NCBI GenBank assembly: GCA_021800575.1
Contig: JAJYYW010000020.1
Coordinates: 1-10,370, forward strand
DNA: 10,370 nt
Reading direction: 5' to 3'
DNA from: a bacterium
Lineage (GTDB): Bacteria; JAMCPX01
Position 1 is the first letter of the stretch, and each line of letters begins with the position of its first letter. Below, piece by piece: positions 1 to 5,770 of the stretch. The translations under genes and the position numbers were made by a program. A model generated the notes under the pieces. The model searched no databases and was not told the DNA's origin. It saw nothing but the letters and a program-made list of their open reading frames with translations.

Positions 1-1209
1 GATGTAGATATACCCTTCTTCATCCGTGTATCCGAGATCCCCGGGATGGAGCCAGCTGCCCCTGATCGCGGCGGCGGTCGCCTCGGGATTCTTGTAGTAA
101 CCGGTCATGACAACGTCTCCCCGGATGCATATCTCGCCGATCTGCCCCTGCGGCAGTTCCCGGTTGTCATCATCCAGGATCCGGGCCTCCTGGCCGTTGA
201 GTGGTTTGCCGATGGAGCCTATTTTCCGCTTCCCCTTCAGCGGGTTGATGATACTCGCGCAGGTCGCCTCCGAGAGGCCGTACCCTTCGAGGATGAACGC
301 CTTGTACCTTTTTTCGAAGGTGGTAAACACCTCCACGGGCATGGGTGCTGCACCGCAGATGACAAAACGCAATGACGAGAGGTCGTACTTTTCCGCGTCT
401 GGCAGGCTGTTGAGAATGGCGTAGACGGTCGGGACACCGCTGAAGGTGGAGGGCTTGTACTTGTCGATAGCCGGCAGGAAGTCCTTCGGCGAAAATCCCT
501 CCATCAGCACAAAGCTTGCACCCGCGTACAGAGGAGCAAGGACCGTGACCACCTGCGCGTTACAGTGGAACAACGGGAGAATAAGCAGTGCCCTGTCCTG
601 TCCGGTGAAATCAGCGGCCTCGGCGATCTGATGGGCGTTTGCAATATAGTTGCGGTTCGTGTCGATGACCCCTTTAGGATACCCCGTGGTGCCGGAGGTA
701 TAGATGAAGGACGCGTAGTCGTCTTCGCCGATCTCAACGGCCGGCTCCGCGGGGCTCCCGTCCAAAAGAGAAGCAAACGGGATGATCCCGGCCGGCTCGA
801 CGGGGTCAACGACGATGATGTCCTTCAACTGCGGCAGTCCCTGCCGGATCCCCGCGATCGCGTCCTGGAACGCCCCGGTTGTTATAAGCGCCCGCGCCCC
901 GGCATTGTCAACGATGTACTGTATCTCCCCGGGCTTGAACTGCGTGTTCACCGGCACCATGACCGCGCCGATCTTCATCAGGGCGAACCATGCGTAGATG
1001 AACTCGGGCCTGTTCGGGATGAGCAGGGTGACCCTGTCTCCCTTCTGCACCCCCCGTTCGCGGAGGCTGTTCCCGATCCGGTTGGATATATCGTCGAGTT
1101 CGCGCAGGGTCTTCGTCGTGTCTTTGTAGTACATAAAGACCTTGTCCGGTGCTGCTGCTGCCCGGCCTGCGATGAGCTCTTTTATGGTGTTGAATTTGTA
1201 CGATGTCAT
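1..1209 (-). CDS. AMP-forming acyl-CoA synthetase (fatty-acid/aryl-CoA ligase family), C-terminus beyond the window
   Basis: 403 codons are open from the ATG at 1209 to base 1, with no stop, so the gene is cut at its 3' end. Class I adenylate-forming enzymes of this size activate a carboxylic acid with ATP and load it onto CoA in the cytoplasm. Core motifs are present: the phosphate-binding loop YTSGTTGYPKGV at residues 170-181, YGLSEAT at 310-316, RGDVVMTGYYKNPEAT shortly after, and the ribose-binding Asp in GDLGYTDEEGY (Asp391). Family members are usually 500-560 residues, so the missing part is the mobile C-terminal domain with the catalytic Lys. Its ATG overlaps the stop of the upstream hydrolase gene (ATGA), which implies translational coupling. 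Chain length or aromatic specificity cannot be read from this part; a neighbouring lipase-like gene favours fatty acids, while the ACT gene in the same unit leaves an aryl-CoA ligase possible. Confidence 0.93.
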   Translation of the reverse strand, partial: MTSYKFNTIKELIAGRAAAAPDKVFMYYKDTTKTLRELDDISNRIGNSLRERGVQKGDRVTLLIPNRPEFIYAWFALMKIGAVMVPVNTQFKPGEIQYIVDNAGARALITTGAFQDAIAGIRQGLPQLKDIIVVDPVEPAGIIPFASLLDGSPAEPAVEIGEDDYASFIYTSGTTGYPKGVIDTNRNYIANAHQIAEAADFTGQDRALLILPLFHCNAQVVTVLAPLYAGASFVLMEGFSPKDFLPAIDKYKPSTFSGVPTVYAILNSLPDAEKYDLSSLRFVICGAAPMPVEVFTTFEKRYKAFILEGYGLSEATCASIINPLKGKRKIGSIGKPLNGQEARILDDDNRELPQGQIGEICIRGDVVMTGYYKNPEATAAAIRGSWLHPGDLGYTDEEGYIYI

Positions 1210-2036
1210 GCCGATGCCCTCGTACGGAGCCAGGCGGCCATGTCGCCGAGTGGCTTCTGTTTTTCAAGCTCGTTGTAGATCTCGTGGTAATAACCCTCGT
1301 ACAGCTTGTATGTTTTGTCTGTCGACCCCGCATGCTCGAAAAACTCCCGGGATGCCTTCGGGCTGGTGAGCGCGTCCGCACTGCCGTGCAGGATAAAGCA
1401 GGGAAGAATGAGCCGGTCCGCGTGATCGTTGGTGTCCTTCATGGCCTTGACCATTTCGACGTACCACCGCGCGCTGACCTTTGCGTGAACCAGGGGATCG
1501 TTGTTGTACGCGTCCACGACCGCTTTGTCGTGCGAGAGCCGGGACGTGTCGATCTCGTTGTTCATGGACAGGCCCGGCGCGATGTTGGCAACGAGCCTGC
1601 CGATCACGTCCTTTATTTTGGGAACCTCCACGTTCACCCCGAGCAGGGGGCCCGACGCGACAACACCGGAAAGCCCCTCGGGACGGTACAGGGCGTACCG
1701 CAGTGCAATGAGCCCGCCCATACTGTGGCCGAGGAGAAAGGATTTTCCCCGGACAAGCTTTTTCATCTCTGTTCTGACGGTATCCACATCATCGAGGTAT
1801 TCATCGAAGCGCATGACATGGCCCCGCTTGCCTCCGGACCTGCCGTGGCCCCTGAGGTCGAACAGGAAGAGGTTATACTCCGGCAGGGCATCGATGACGT
1901 TTTGGTATCTGCCGAGGTGCTCGCCTAGTCCGTGGACGATGAAGATGGAAGCCCTGGGCTTGTCGGCGAGCAGGTATGTGTAGAACAGTTCGGTCGAGTC
2001 TTTTGATCTGATCGTGCCTTCCTTGCGCGTACTCAC
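1206..2036 (-). CDS. alpha/beta hydrolase, monoacylglycerol lipase / lysophospholipase type (Hydrolase_4)
   Basis: A 276-residue serine hydrolase, a normal length for the bacterial monoacylglycerol lipase/lysophospholipase family. Seen: the oxyanion-hole segment HGLGEH at residues 35-40, FDLRGHGRSGG at about 59-69, the nucleophile elbow GHSMGG with Ser105, and probable acid and base Asp221 (in GSADALTSP) and His251 (in GYYHE). There is no signal peptide, so it is probably cytoplasmic. It would hydrolyse ester bonds in monoacylglycerols or lysophospholipids and release free fatty acid, which the ligase encoded next could re-activate; that link is inference. The start is GTG at 2036, chosen because GGGGAGG (2049-2043) sits 6 nt upstream. 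The GTG overlaps the stop of a 16-codon upstream ORF (GTGA), and its own stop overlaps the next ATG. Substrate is not determined by sequence; esterase or thioesterase activity is possible. Confidence 0.9.
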   Translation of the reverse strand: MSTRKEGTIRSKDSTELFYTYLLADKPRASIFIVHGLGEHLGRYQNVIDALPEYNLFLFDLRGHGRSGGKRGHVMRFDEYLDDVDTVRTEMKKLVRGKSFLLGHSMGGLIALRYALYRPEGLSGVVASGPLLGVNVEVPKIKDVIGRLVANIAPGLSMNNEIDTSRLSHDKAVVDAYNNDPLVHAKVSARWYVEMVKAMKDTNDHADRLILPCFILHGSADALTSPKASREFFEHAGSTDKTYKLYEGYYHEIYNELEKQKPLGDMAAWLRTRASA

Positions 2037-2083
2037 CGCACACCTCCCCGGGGAGCGGGACGGTAAAGCAGGTACATTTCCAT
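2033..2083 (-). CDS. 16-codon small ORF (possible leader peptide) coupled to the hydrolase gene
   Basis: ATG at 2083 opens a frame encoding MEMYLLYRPAPRGGVR and ending with TGA at 2035-2033. The start has the strongest Shine-Dalgarno sequence in the unit, AAGGAGG (2095-2089), directly after the ACT gene stop and 5 nt from the ATG. The stop overlaps the hydrolase GTG as GTGA, and the hydrolase binding site lies inside the small ORF. The simplest reading is that ribosomes are recruited here and reinitiate at the GTG, so the peptide sets hydrolase expression. It could instead be a real micropeptide: the middle is hydrophobic/aromatic and the end is Arg/Pro/Gly-rich. A third possibility is a decayed 5' end of the hydrolase gene. 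No homologue is known to me; translation is inferred from signals only. Confidence 0.5.
   Translation of the reverse strand: MEMYLLYRPAPRGGVR
2043..2049 (-). promoter_or_regulatory. ribosome binding site of the hydrolase gene, inside the small upstream ORF
   Basis: GGGGAGG on the minus strand lies 6 nt before the GTG at 2036 and fixes that start. It falls within the coding sequence of the 16-codon ORF at 2083-2033, so ribosomes translating the small ORF must run over it. Such an arrangement typically links translation of the two frames. Confidence 0.65.
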
Positions 2084-2088
2084 AGGAC

Positions 2089-2095
2089 CCTCCTT
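2089..2095 (-). promoter_or_regulatory. strong Shine-Dalgarno site of the 16-codon ORF
   Basis: AAGGAGG on the minus strand begins at the base after the ACT gene's TAA stop and is 5 nt from the ATG at 2083. The match and the spacing are close to ideal, and this is the main reason for calling the small ORF translated. Confidence 0.65.
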
Positions 2096-2521
2096 TTATT
2101 GTAATAATTCTTCCGTGGTTATAACCGCAATGCCGGCATCCGACAGTGCCGTGCGGGCCGCCTCGCTGTTGTCAAACCGGAATACAAGGATGGCGTGGTC
2201 GTGGGGACTTGCGGCGTAGGAATACAGGTACGCTATATCGATGTTCTTTTTTTCGAGAACGGACAGCACCTGGAACAGGCTCCCGGGCTTGTTCTCGATC
2301 TTCACGGCAATGACATCCGTGGTCCTTGTCGTGAAACCGCCGTCTTTCAGGATCCTCAGGGCGTTCTGGTTATCGCCGGTTATCATCCGCACGACGCCGA
2401 AGTCCGGCGTATCGGCAATGGTGATGGCCTTGATGTCGATGTGCGCTTCTTTCAGCAATTTCGCGATCTCCCGGAGCCTGCCCCGCGTGTTCTCTATAAA
2501 AACGGATATCTGCTGTGCCAT
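2096..2521 (-). CDS. tandem ACT-domain protein (amino-acid-binding regulator)
   Basis: 141 residues made almost entirely of two ACT domains, about 3-68 and 70-138. Each has the expected beta-alpha-beta start with a Gly at the ligand-binding turn: IENTRGRL (Gly14) and IENKPGSL (Gly80). There is no catalytic or DNA-binding domain. Stand-alone tandem ACT proteins generally sense amino acids or similar ligands and act on a partner enzyme. In anaerobic deltaproteobacteria and archaea, genes of this type are often found beside phenylacetate-CoA ligase or indolepyruvate oxidoreductase genes (recalled, not searched). Here the same unit ends in an AMP-forming ligase, a plausible partner. The ATG at 2521 has GAGGAGG about 4 nt upstream. 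A promoter at 2539-2567 makes this the first gene of the unit, with a leader of only about 10 nt. Confidence 0.92.
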   Translation of the reverse strand: MAQQISVFIENTRGRLREIAKLLKEAHIDIKAITIADTPDFGVVRMITGDNQNALRILKDGGFTTRTTDVIAVKIENKPGSLFQVLSVLEKKNIDIAYLYSYAASPHDHAILVFRFDNSEAARTALSDAGIAVITTEELLQ

Positions 2522-2538
2522 ACGACCTCCTCTGTTCC

Positions 2539-2567
2539 TGTATAGGACAAAAAACGGTGCAATTCAA
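2539..2567 (-). promoter_or_regulatory. sigma70-type promoter of the ACT-hydrolase-ligase unit
   Basis: Read on the minus strand: -35 TTGAAT (2567-2562), 17-nt spacer, -10 TATACA (2544-2539). Start of transcription is expected near 2532, so the leader is just long enough to hold the binding site before the ATG at 2521. The spacer and part of the -35 are covered by the left copy of the GGACA-N8-TGCAATT repeat, so a protein bound there would compete with RNA polymerase. Confidence 0.55.
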
Positions 2568-2593
2568 GCACGCGGACAGATTTTATTGCAATT
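2545..2593 (+). repeat. spaced direct repeat GGACA-N8-TGCAATT, two copies 29 bp apart
   Basis: Copy 1 is at 2545-2564 and copy 2 at 2574-2593. Both have GGACA, then exactly 8 unmatched bases, then TGCAATT, in the same orientation. Copy 1 fills the spacer of the minus-strand promoter and enters its -35. Copy 2 contains the -35 (TTGCAA) of the plus-strand promoter. Two half-sites of this kind between divergent genes fit a shared operator, but a 29-bp offset is not a whole number of helical turns, and chance or partial duplication is possible. Confidence 0.4.
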
Positions 2594-2613
2594 TATCGTC
2601 CAGGGCTTATAAC
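2586..2613 (+). promoter_or_regulatory. sigma70-type promoter of apt
   Basis: -35 TTGCAA (2586-2591), 16-nt spacer, -10 TATAAC (2608-2613). Transcription would start near 2620, immediately before the apt binding site AGGAGGT (2621-2627), giving a leader of about 13 nt. The -35 is followed by TTT; the same TTGCAATTT string occurs at the -35 of the dedA promoter. Confidence 0.5.
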
Positions 2614-2632
2614 CGTGTGCAGGAGGTAAGCG

Positions 2633-3157
2633 ATGGAAGAGTTTGATCTCAAGAAGGCGATACGGGAGATACCGGATTTTCCGAAGAAGGGCATTTTATT
2701 TTATGATATCACGACGCTCCTCAAGGACGCCAGGTCGTTCCAGCGTACCATCGATATATTCGGCAACAGGTACATCGATCGCGATATAGACGTTATCCTT
2801 GCTATTGATGCGCGGGGCTTTATCATCGGCTCGGCGCTTGCCTACAAATTGGGTAAGGGTGTCGTGCTCGTCAGAAAGACGGGCAAGCTGCCGTACAAAA
2901 CAGTCAAGGCGAGCTATCAGCTCGAGTACGGTGTCGACGAAATAGAAATGCACCGGGATTCCATCAAAAAAGGGGACCGGGTGCTTATCGTCGACGATCT
3001 GCTCGCGACCGGCGGAACGGCTTCTGCGGCAATCGAACTGGTCAAAAAATCGGGCGGCAGGGTCGTCGAGTGCGCGTTTGTCATCGAGTTGCTCGGATTG
3101 AAGGGCAGGGACAGGATAAAGCCGCACCCCGTGTATTCCCTGATTCAATACACGTGA
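2633..3157 (+). CDS. apt: adenine phosphoribosyltransferase
   Basis: 174 residues, close to the usual 170-185. The enzyme makes AMP and pyrophosphate from adenine and PRPP in the cytoplasm, salvaging adenine. Seen: the N-terminal IPDFPKKGILFYDITTLL at residues 13-30, typical of Apt; RGFIIGSALAYKLG at about 61-74; VLVRKTGKLPY at 78-88; and the PRPP-binding signature VLIVDDLLATGGTA at 117-130 with the Asp pair 121-122. The ATG at 2633 has AGGAGGT 5 nt upstream. It is first in a plus-strand unit with the PEBP-like gene 30 nt downstream, and divergent from the ACT gene. No purine-specific regulatory site is evident. Confidence 0.97.
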   Translation: MEEFDLKKAIREIPDFPKKGILFYDITTLLKDARSFQRTIDIFGNRYIDRDIDVILAIDARGFIIGSALAYKLGKGVVLVRKTGKLPYKTVKASYQLEYGVDEIEMHRDSIKKGDRVLIVDDLLATGGTASAAIELVKKSGGRVVECAFVIELLGLKGRDRIKPHPVYSLIQYT

Positions 3158-3187
3158 CCCGGGCGCTGGAACGAGGGTAAGCCGGCA

Positions 3188-3709
3188 ATGAGAATAATCG
3201 CTGCTGCATGCCTGACCTCCCTGCTGGTGTACGTATTCCCGGCGCCGGTATTCGCGGGCAGTGCCGGTATGTCCATGACGAGCCCGGCCTTTGTCCGGCA
3301 GGGGGCAATACCAAAGACGTATACCTGTGACGGCAGGAACATCAATCCTGAGCTCGTGATACGCAACGTTCCCGTTGGCGCAAAATCGCTTGTCCTGATC
3401 GTCGAGGACCCCGATGCCCCGGCAGGGGTATGGACGCACTGGATCGTGTGGAACATACGGCCTTCGACCCGTATCATCCGCGAGGGCAGCAGTCCTGCGG
3501 GCGCTGTACAGGGGACCAACGATTTTCAGGAACAGGGGTACGACGGACCATGTCCTCCCTCGGGCACGCACCGGTATTTTTTCAGACTCTTCGCACTCGA
3601 TACCACCCTTGGTCTCGGACCGGCAGCAGTAAAGGCGACACTTGAAAACGCACTGCACGGGCACGTGCTCGAACAGACCCTCCTCGCGGGACGCTATACC
3701 AGAAGGTAG
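3188..3709 (+). CDS. exported PEBP-family protein (YbhB/YbcL, Raf-kinase-inhibitor-like)
   Basis: 173 residues. A signal peptide of about 23 residues (Arg2, hydrophobic core, cleavage probably after VFA) precedes a phosphatidylethanolamine-binding-protein fold. Family blocks are complete: TYTCDGRNINPEL at 44-56, DPDAPAGVWTHWIVWNI at 74-90, the NDFQEQGYDGPCPPSGTHRYFF run at about 111-132, and a C-terminal helix to 173. Bacterial members are small ligand-binding proteins of mostly unknown role, in cytoplasm or periplasm; here the signal peptide indicates periplasm. The start at 3188 has only a weak binding site (GAGGG, about 10 nt upstream) and probably depends on translation of apt 30 nt before it. 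A second ATG at 3269 would give a form without the signal peptide; I consider it less likely. The stop is 2 nt from the convergent rnc stop, leaving no space for a terminator. Confidence 0.92.
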   Translation: MRIIAAACLTSLLVYVFPAPVFAGSAGMSMTSPAFVRQGAIPKTYTCDGRNINPELVIRNVPVGAKSLVLIVEDPDAPAGVWTHWIVWNIRPSTRIIREGSSPAGAVQGTNDFQEQGYDGPCPPSGTHRYFFRLFALDTTLGLGPAAVKATLENALHGHVLEQTLLAGRYTRR

Positions 3710-3711
3710 GG

Positions 3712-4527
3712 CTATTGTTTCAGCTTGAGGAGCGCTTTCATGGCTGCCTCCTGCTCGGCTTCTTTCTTGCTCCGTGCCTCGCCGTGGGCAATGGTGCGGT
3801 TGTTCAGATCGACGGTCACCCTGTATATCTTCACGCCGTTGATGACGGGCTCACCGACAACCCTGTAATCGGGCGGTGATTTATACATCACCTGTGCGAT
3901 GTTGTTCAACTTTGATTTGAAGTCCCACTCGGGCTGTTCGCGAACGAAGGCAATGTCTTTCTCAAACATCGTCCGGACGAACCGGAACACGCCCTCGAAT
4001 CCCATGTCGAGGTAGATGGCCCCGACCAGCGACTCGAAGATGTCCCCGAGGAGCACGTCGCTGTTGGAAAACCCGTTTTTCTTCTCCTTGCTTCCGACAA
4101 ACACGTAGTGTGCAAGGCCGAGCTCCCGCGCCTTGCCGGCGAGGCTTCTCATCTGGATGAGAGAGTCTTTGTAGTAGGTGAGCCTCCCCTCGTCTTCATC
4201 CTTGTACGCCGCGTAGAGAAGGTCCGATACAATCAGCCCGAGCACGGCGTCGCCCAGAAACTCCATGCGTTCGTAATTATTCTGCTCACTGGCGAGCTTG
4301 GACGACTTATGTATCAACGCTTTCTTTACAAGGTGGTGGTCTTTGAATCTGCGCTTCGTGATTTTTTCAACCCTGGTCAGGAGATTTTCTATGTCGAGAT
4401 CGATCGTTCCTTTGGGTTGGCCCCGGAACACGGCGCGTATGAACCCCAGTAACCCGCCTTTTGGTTTTTTCTCTGTCATGGTTTTTGCCGGCTGGAGCAT
4501 GCGGCGTTTGAAATCGTGGTCCTGCAT
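3712..4527 (-). CDS. rnc: ribonuclease III with an N-terminal extension
   Basis: 271 residues against about 225 in E. coli. RNase III cuts double-stranded RNA in rRNA precursors and mRNAs. The catalytic domain starts near residue 47 and carries the signature ERMEFLGDAVLG with metal ligands Glu86, Glu89 and Asp93, and the second cluster GDIFESLVGAIYLD with Asp162 and Glu165. The double-stranded-RNA-binding domain spans about 202-270 (DFKSKLNNIAQ ... KKEAEQEAAMKALL). The first 45 residues are extra and basic, and include a short hydrophobic/basic stretch LLGFIRAVFRG (26-36). The start at 4527 is preferred because GAGAGGG lies 7 nt upstream; Met10 and Met17 have no such site. It begins 1 nt after the dedA stop and is almost certainly co-expressed with dedA. 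The usual partners lepB and era are not here. Confidence 0.96.
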   Translation of the reverse strand: MQDHDFKRRMLQPAKTMTEKKPKGGLLGFIRAVFRGQPKGTIDLDIENLLTRVEKITKRRFKDHHLVKKALIHKSSKLASEQNNYERMEFLGDAVLGLIVSDLLYAAYKDEDEGRLTYYKDSLIQMRSLAGKARELGLAHYVFVGSKEKKNGFSNSDVLLGDIFESLVGAIYLDMGFEGVFRFVRTMFEKDIAFVREQPEWDFKSKLNNIAQVMYKSPPDYRVVGEPVINGVKIYRVTVDLNNRTIAHGEARSKKEAEQEAAMKALLKLKQ

Positions 4528-4528
4528 T

Positions 4529-5131
4529 CTACCGCCCTCTCAATTTTTTAATCATTCTGTAGGTAAGCAGTATCAGCATAGCGAATAAAAGTCCACAGAT
4601 TACAGCGTTGGCGTTTTCATAGCCGCGTATGTACTTCGCATACACGGTACCAAGATGTCTGATACCGAACACGAGCACCCCGGCCCATACGAGCGCACCC
4701 ACGGTATTGAAAAAGAGAAACCGCTTAAAGTCCATCAGGGATATCCCGGCAAGGGGGCCCGCGAACACCCTCACGCCGGCAATGAACCGCGCGAGCAGGA
4801 CCGTGATTCCTCCGTAGGAATGGAAGTATTTTTCCGTGATCCGCATACCTCTGTCGACCGAGGAGAATTTCCCTGCCACCCGGTCGAACAGTTTCCTTCC
4901 GCCGATTCTGCCGATCCAATACCCTGCGTTGTCGCCGATCACTGCACCGGTGGTCCCACTGGCGATGACCAGGTAGGGATCAAGCTGACCCCGTGCAGCG
5001 AGGACACTGGCGGCAATCATCATGGTCTCGCCGGGGAGCGGTATACCTGCATTCTCAATCATGACCCCTGCTCCTATGATTATGTACGACCACGGATATG
5101 CGGCCGACAACAGGGCATCTACAGTTGACAT
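4529..5131 (-). CDS. DedA-family inner-membrane protein
   Basis: About 200 residues with several membrane segments, the normal size for DedA/SNARE-associated proteins. Numbering from the ATG at 5131: ENAGIPLPGE at 26-35, GDNAGYWIGR at 66-75, and ARFIAGVRVFAGPLAG at 114-129 with the two family Arg residues, then a C-terminal helix ending in a basic tail. Family members are linked to membrane homeostasis, and some are proposed lipid-carrier flippases for undecaprenyl phosphate or phosphatidylethanolamine; the substrate cannot be told here. Start choice: an in-frame ATG at 5146 lies between the -35 and -10 of a well-formed promoter and so would not be transcribed from it, and neither ATG has a Shine-Dalgarno site. 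The ATG at 5131 coincides with the predicted +1. It is first in a dedA-rnc unit downstream of tRNA-Ala. Confidence 0.92.
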   Translation of the reverse strand: MSTVDALLSAAYPWSYIIIGAGVMIENAGIPLPGETMMIAASVLAARGQLDPYLVIASGTTGAVIGDNAGYWIGRIGGRKLFDRVAGKFSSVDRGMRITEKYFHSYGGITVLLARFIAGVRVFAGPLAGISLMDFKRFLFFNTVGALVWAGVLVFGIRHLGTVYAKYIRGYENANAVICGLLFAMLILLTYRMIKKLRGR

Positions 5132-5137
5132 AGGTTT

Positions 5138-5166
5138 ATAATACATGAAATGGGAGGAAATTGCAA
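5138..5166 (-). promoter_or_regulatory. dedA-rnc promoter, placed for a leaderless transcript
   Basis: Minus strand: -35 TTGCAA (5166-5161), exactly 17 nt, -10 TATTAT (5143-5138), then 6 nt (AAACCT) to the ATG at 5131. The usual 6-7 nt between -10 and +1 puts transcription start on the A of that ATG. This fits the absence of a ribosome binding site and argues for the 5131 start. Confidence 0.55.
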
Positions 5167-5195
5167 CGGTACGATGCGTGGTTTTGGAAGAAAAA

Positions 5196-5271
5196 TGGTG
5201 GAGCAGAAGGGGATCGAACCCTCGGCCTCCACGTTGCGAACGTGGCGCTCTCCCAGCTGAGCTACTGCCCC
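5196..5271 (-). tRNA. tRNA-Ala (anticodon CGC)
   Basis: A 76-nt cloverleaf including an encoded CCA. The acceptor stem pairs GGGGCAG (5271-5265) with CTGCTCC, containing the G3-U70 wobble pair that defines tRNA-Ala, with discriminator A73. D stem GCTC/GAGC, anticodon stem CCACG/CGTGG around loop TTCGCAA, and T loop TTCGATC are all regular. Anticodon CGC reads the Ala codon GCG, so a second tRNA-Ala must serve the other codons. No convincing promoter was found in the 82 nt upstream (a TTGCAT is present without a good -10), so it may be transcribed from the preceding genes. A run of five T follows the CCA end. Confidence 0.97.
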
Positions 5272-5353
5272 ATACCGTGATACACAGTCCAGCTAACCCT
5301 ATTTATCAGAAAAATGCAACAGGGACAGGTGCTGCCCTTCCGGATCCCGGCAT

Positions 5354-5770
5354 TCATTCGTCCGTTGACATGACCGCCGGTACTTTTATGTACCACCGGT
5401 TGTCCGAGTTGAACCATTGCGTGGATAACAGGAGCCGGCTTTTCAGGAAAAACAACGGACCTTCTCCGGTGATCTTCAGGGAACCTTCGGTGGTTGAACC
5501 GTTCACCGTGATCTTCCTGACCGTGCAGCTGTTCACCGTAAACCGGTGGAAACCGGCTTGTTCCATCCGTATGTTCATCAAGACGATAAAATTCGACAGG
5601 GCAGTCTCCGAGGTAAAAAAAGGCTTGAGCACGGGCCGCGTATAGATGCTCGTGATGTCCTTGTGGACCAGTGCCGAACAAAATTCCTGGATCCGTGTAT
5701 CAGCGGACTGAGCGGATGCCGGATGCGCGATGCACACGACGGCGGCGATCAGCAGAAGCTTTTTAAGCAT
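5354..5770 (-). CDS. exported small protein of unknown function
   Basis: 138 residues. Signal peptide: MLKK, a hydrophobic core, and ASA at 18-20 as the probable cleavage site before Gln21. The mature part of about 118 residues has two cysteines (Cys31, Cys82) that could form a disulfide in the periplasm. It has an alternating helix/strand character, with a hydrophobic block GEGPLFFLKSRLLL at 102-115 and NRWYIKVPAV near the end. I do not recognise the family; an NTF2-like fold is conceivable from the pattern but unsupported. The ATG at 5770 overlaps the end of the preceding two-helix membrane-protein gene by 8 nt and follows a G-rich stretch, so the two are probably translated together and may work together at the inner membrane. 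Confidence 0.75.
   Translation of the reverse strand: MLKKLLLIAAVVCIAHPASAQSADTRIQEFCSALVHKDITSIYTRPVLKPFFTSETALSNFIVLMNIRMEQAGFHRFTVNSCTVRKITVNGSTTEGSLKITGEGPLFFLKSRLLLSTQWFNSDNRWYIKVPAVMSTDE

Noticed and set aside
565..1928. Two long plus-strand open frames (565-1278 and 1203-1928, about 240 codons each)
   Set aside because: They lie opposite the acyl-CoA ligase and hydrolase genes, whose minus-strand products carry complete family motifs. The plus-strand translations are low-complexity, charged and motif-free, as expected for antisense of G+C-rich genes.
2696..3664. 322-codon minus-strand frame
   Set aside because: It spans the antisense of both apt and the PEBP-like gene, which are certain by motif, and its translation shows no recognisable domain.
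5125..5142. Plus-strand TTGACA and TATAAT near each other
   Set aside because: The boxes are perfect but only 6 nt apart, too close for a sigma70 promoter, and no plus-strand gene follows. The AT-rich stretch is explained by the minus-strand dedA promoter.
5196..5271. tRNA-Ala as an integration site
   Set aside because: No integrase, no repeat of the tRNA 3' end and no change in gene character is seen on either side within the window.
5311..5337. Possible terminator after the exported-protein gene (GGGCAG/CTGTCCC stem, later T run)
   Set aside because: The stem needs a bulged base and the T run begins about 10 nt after it, so it does not fit an intrinsic terminator.
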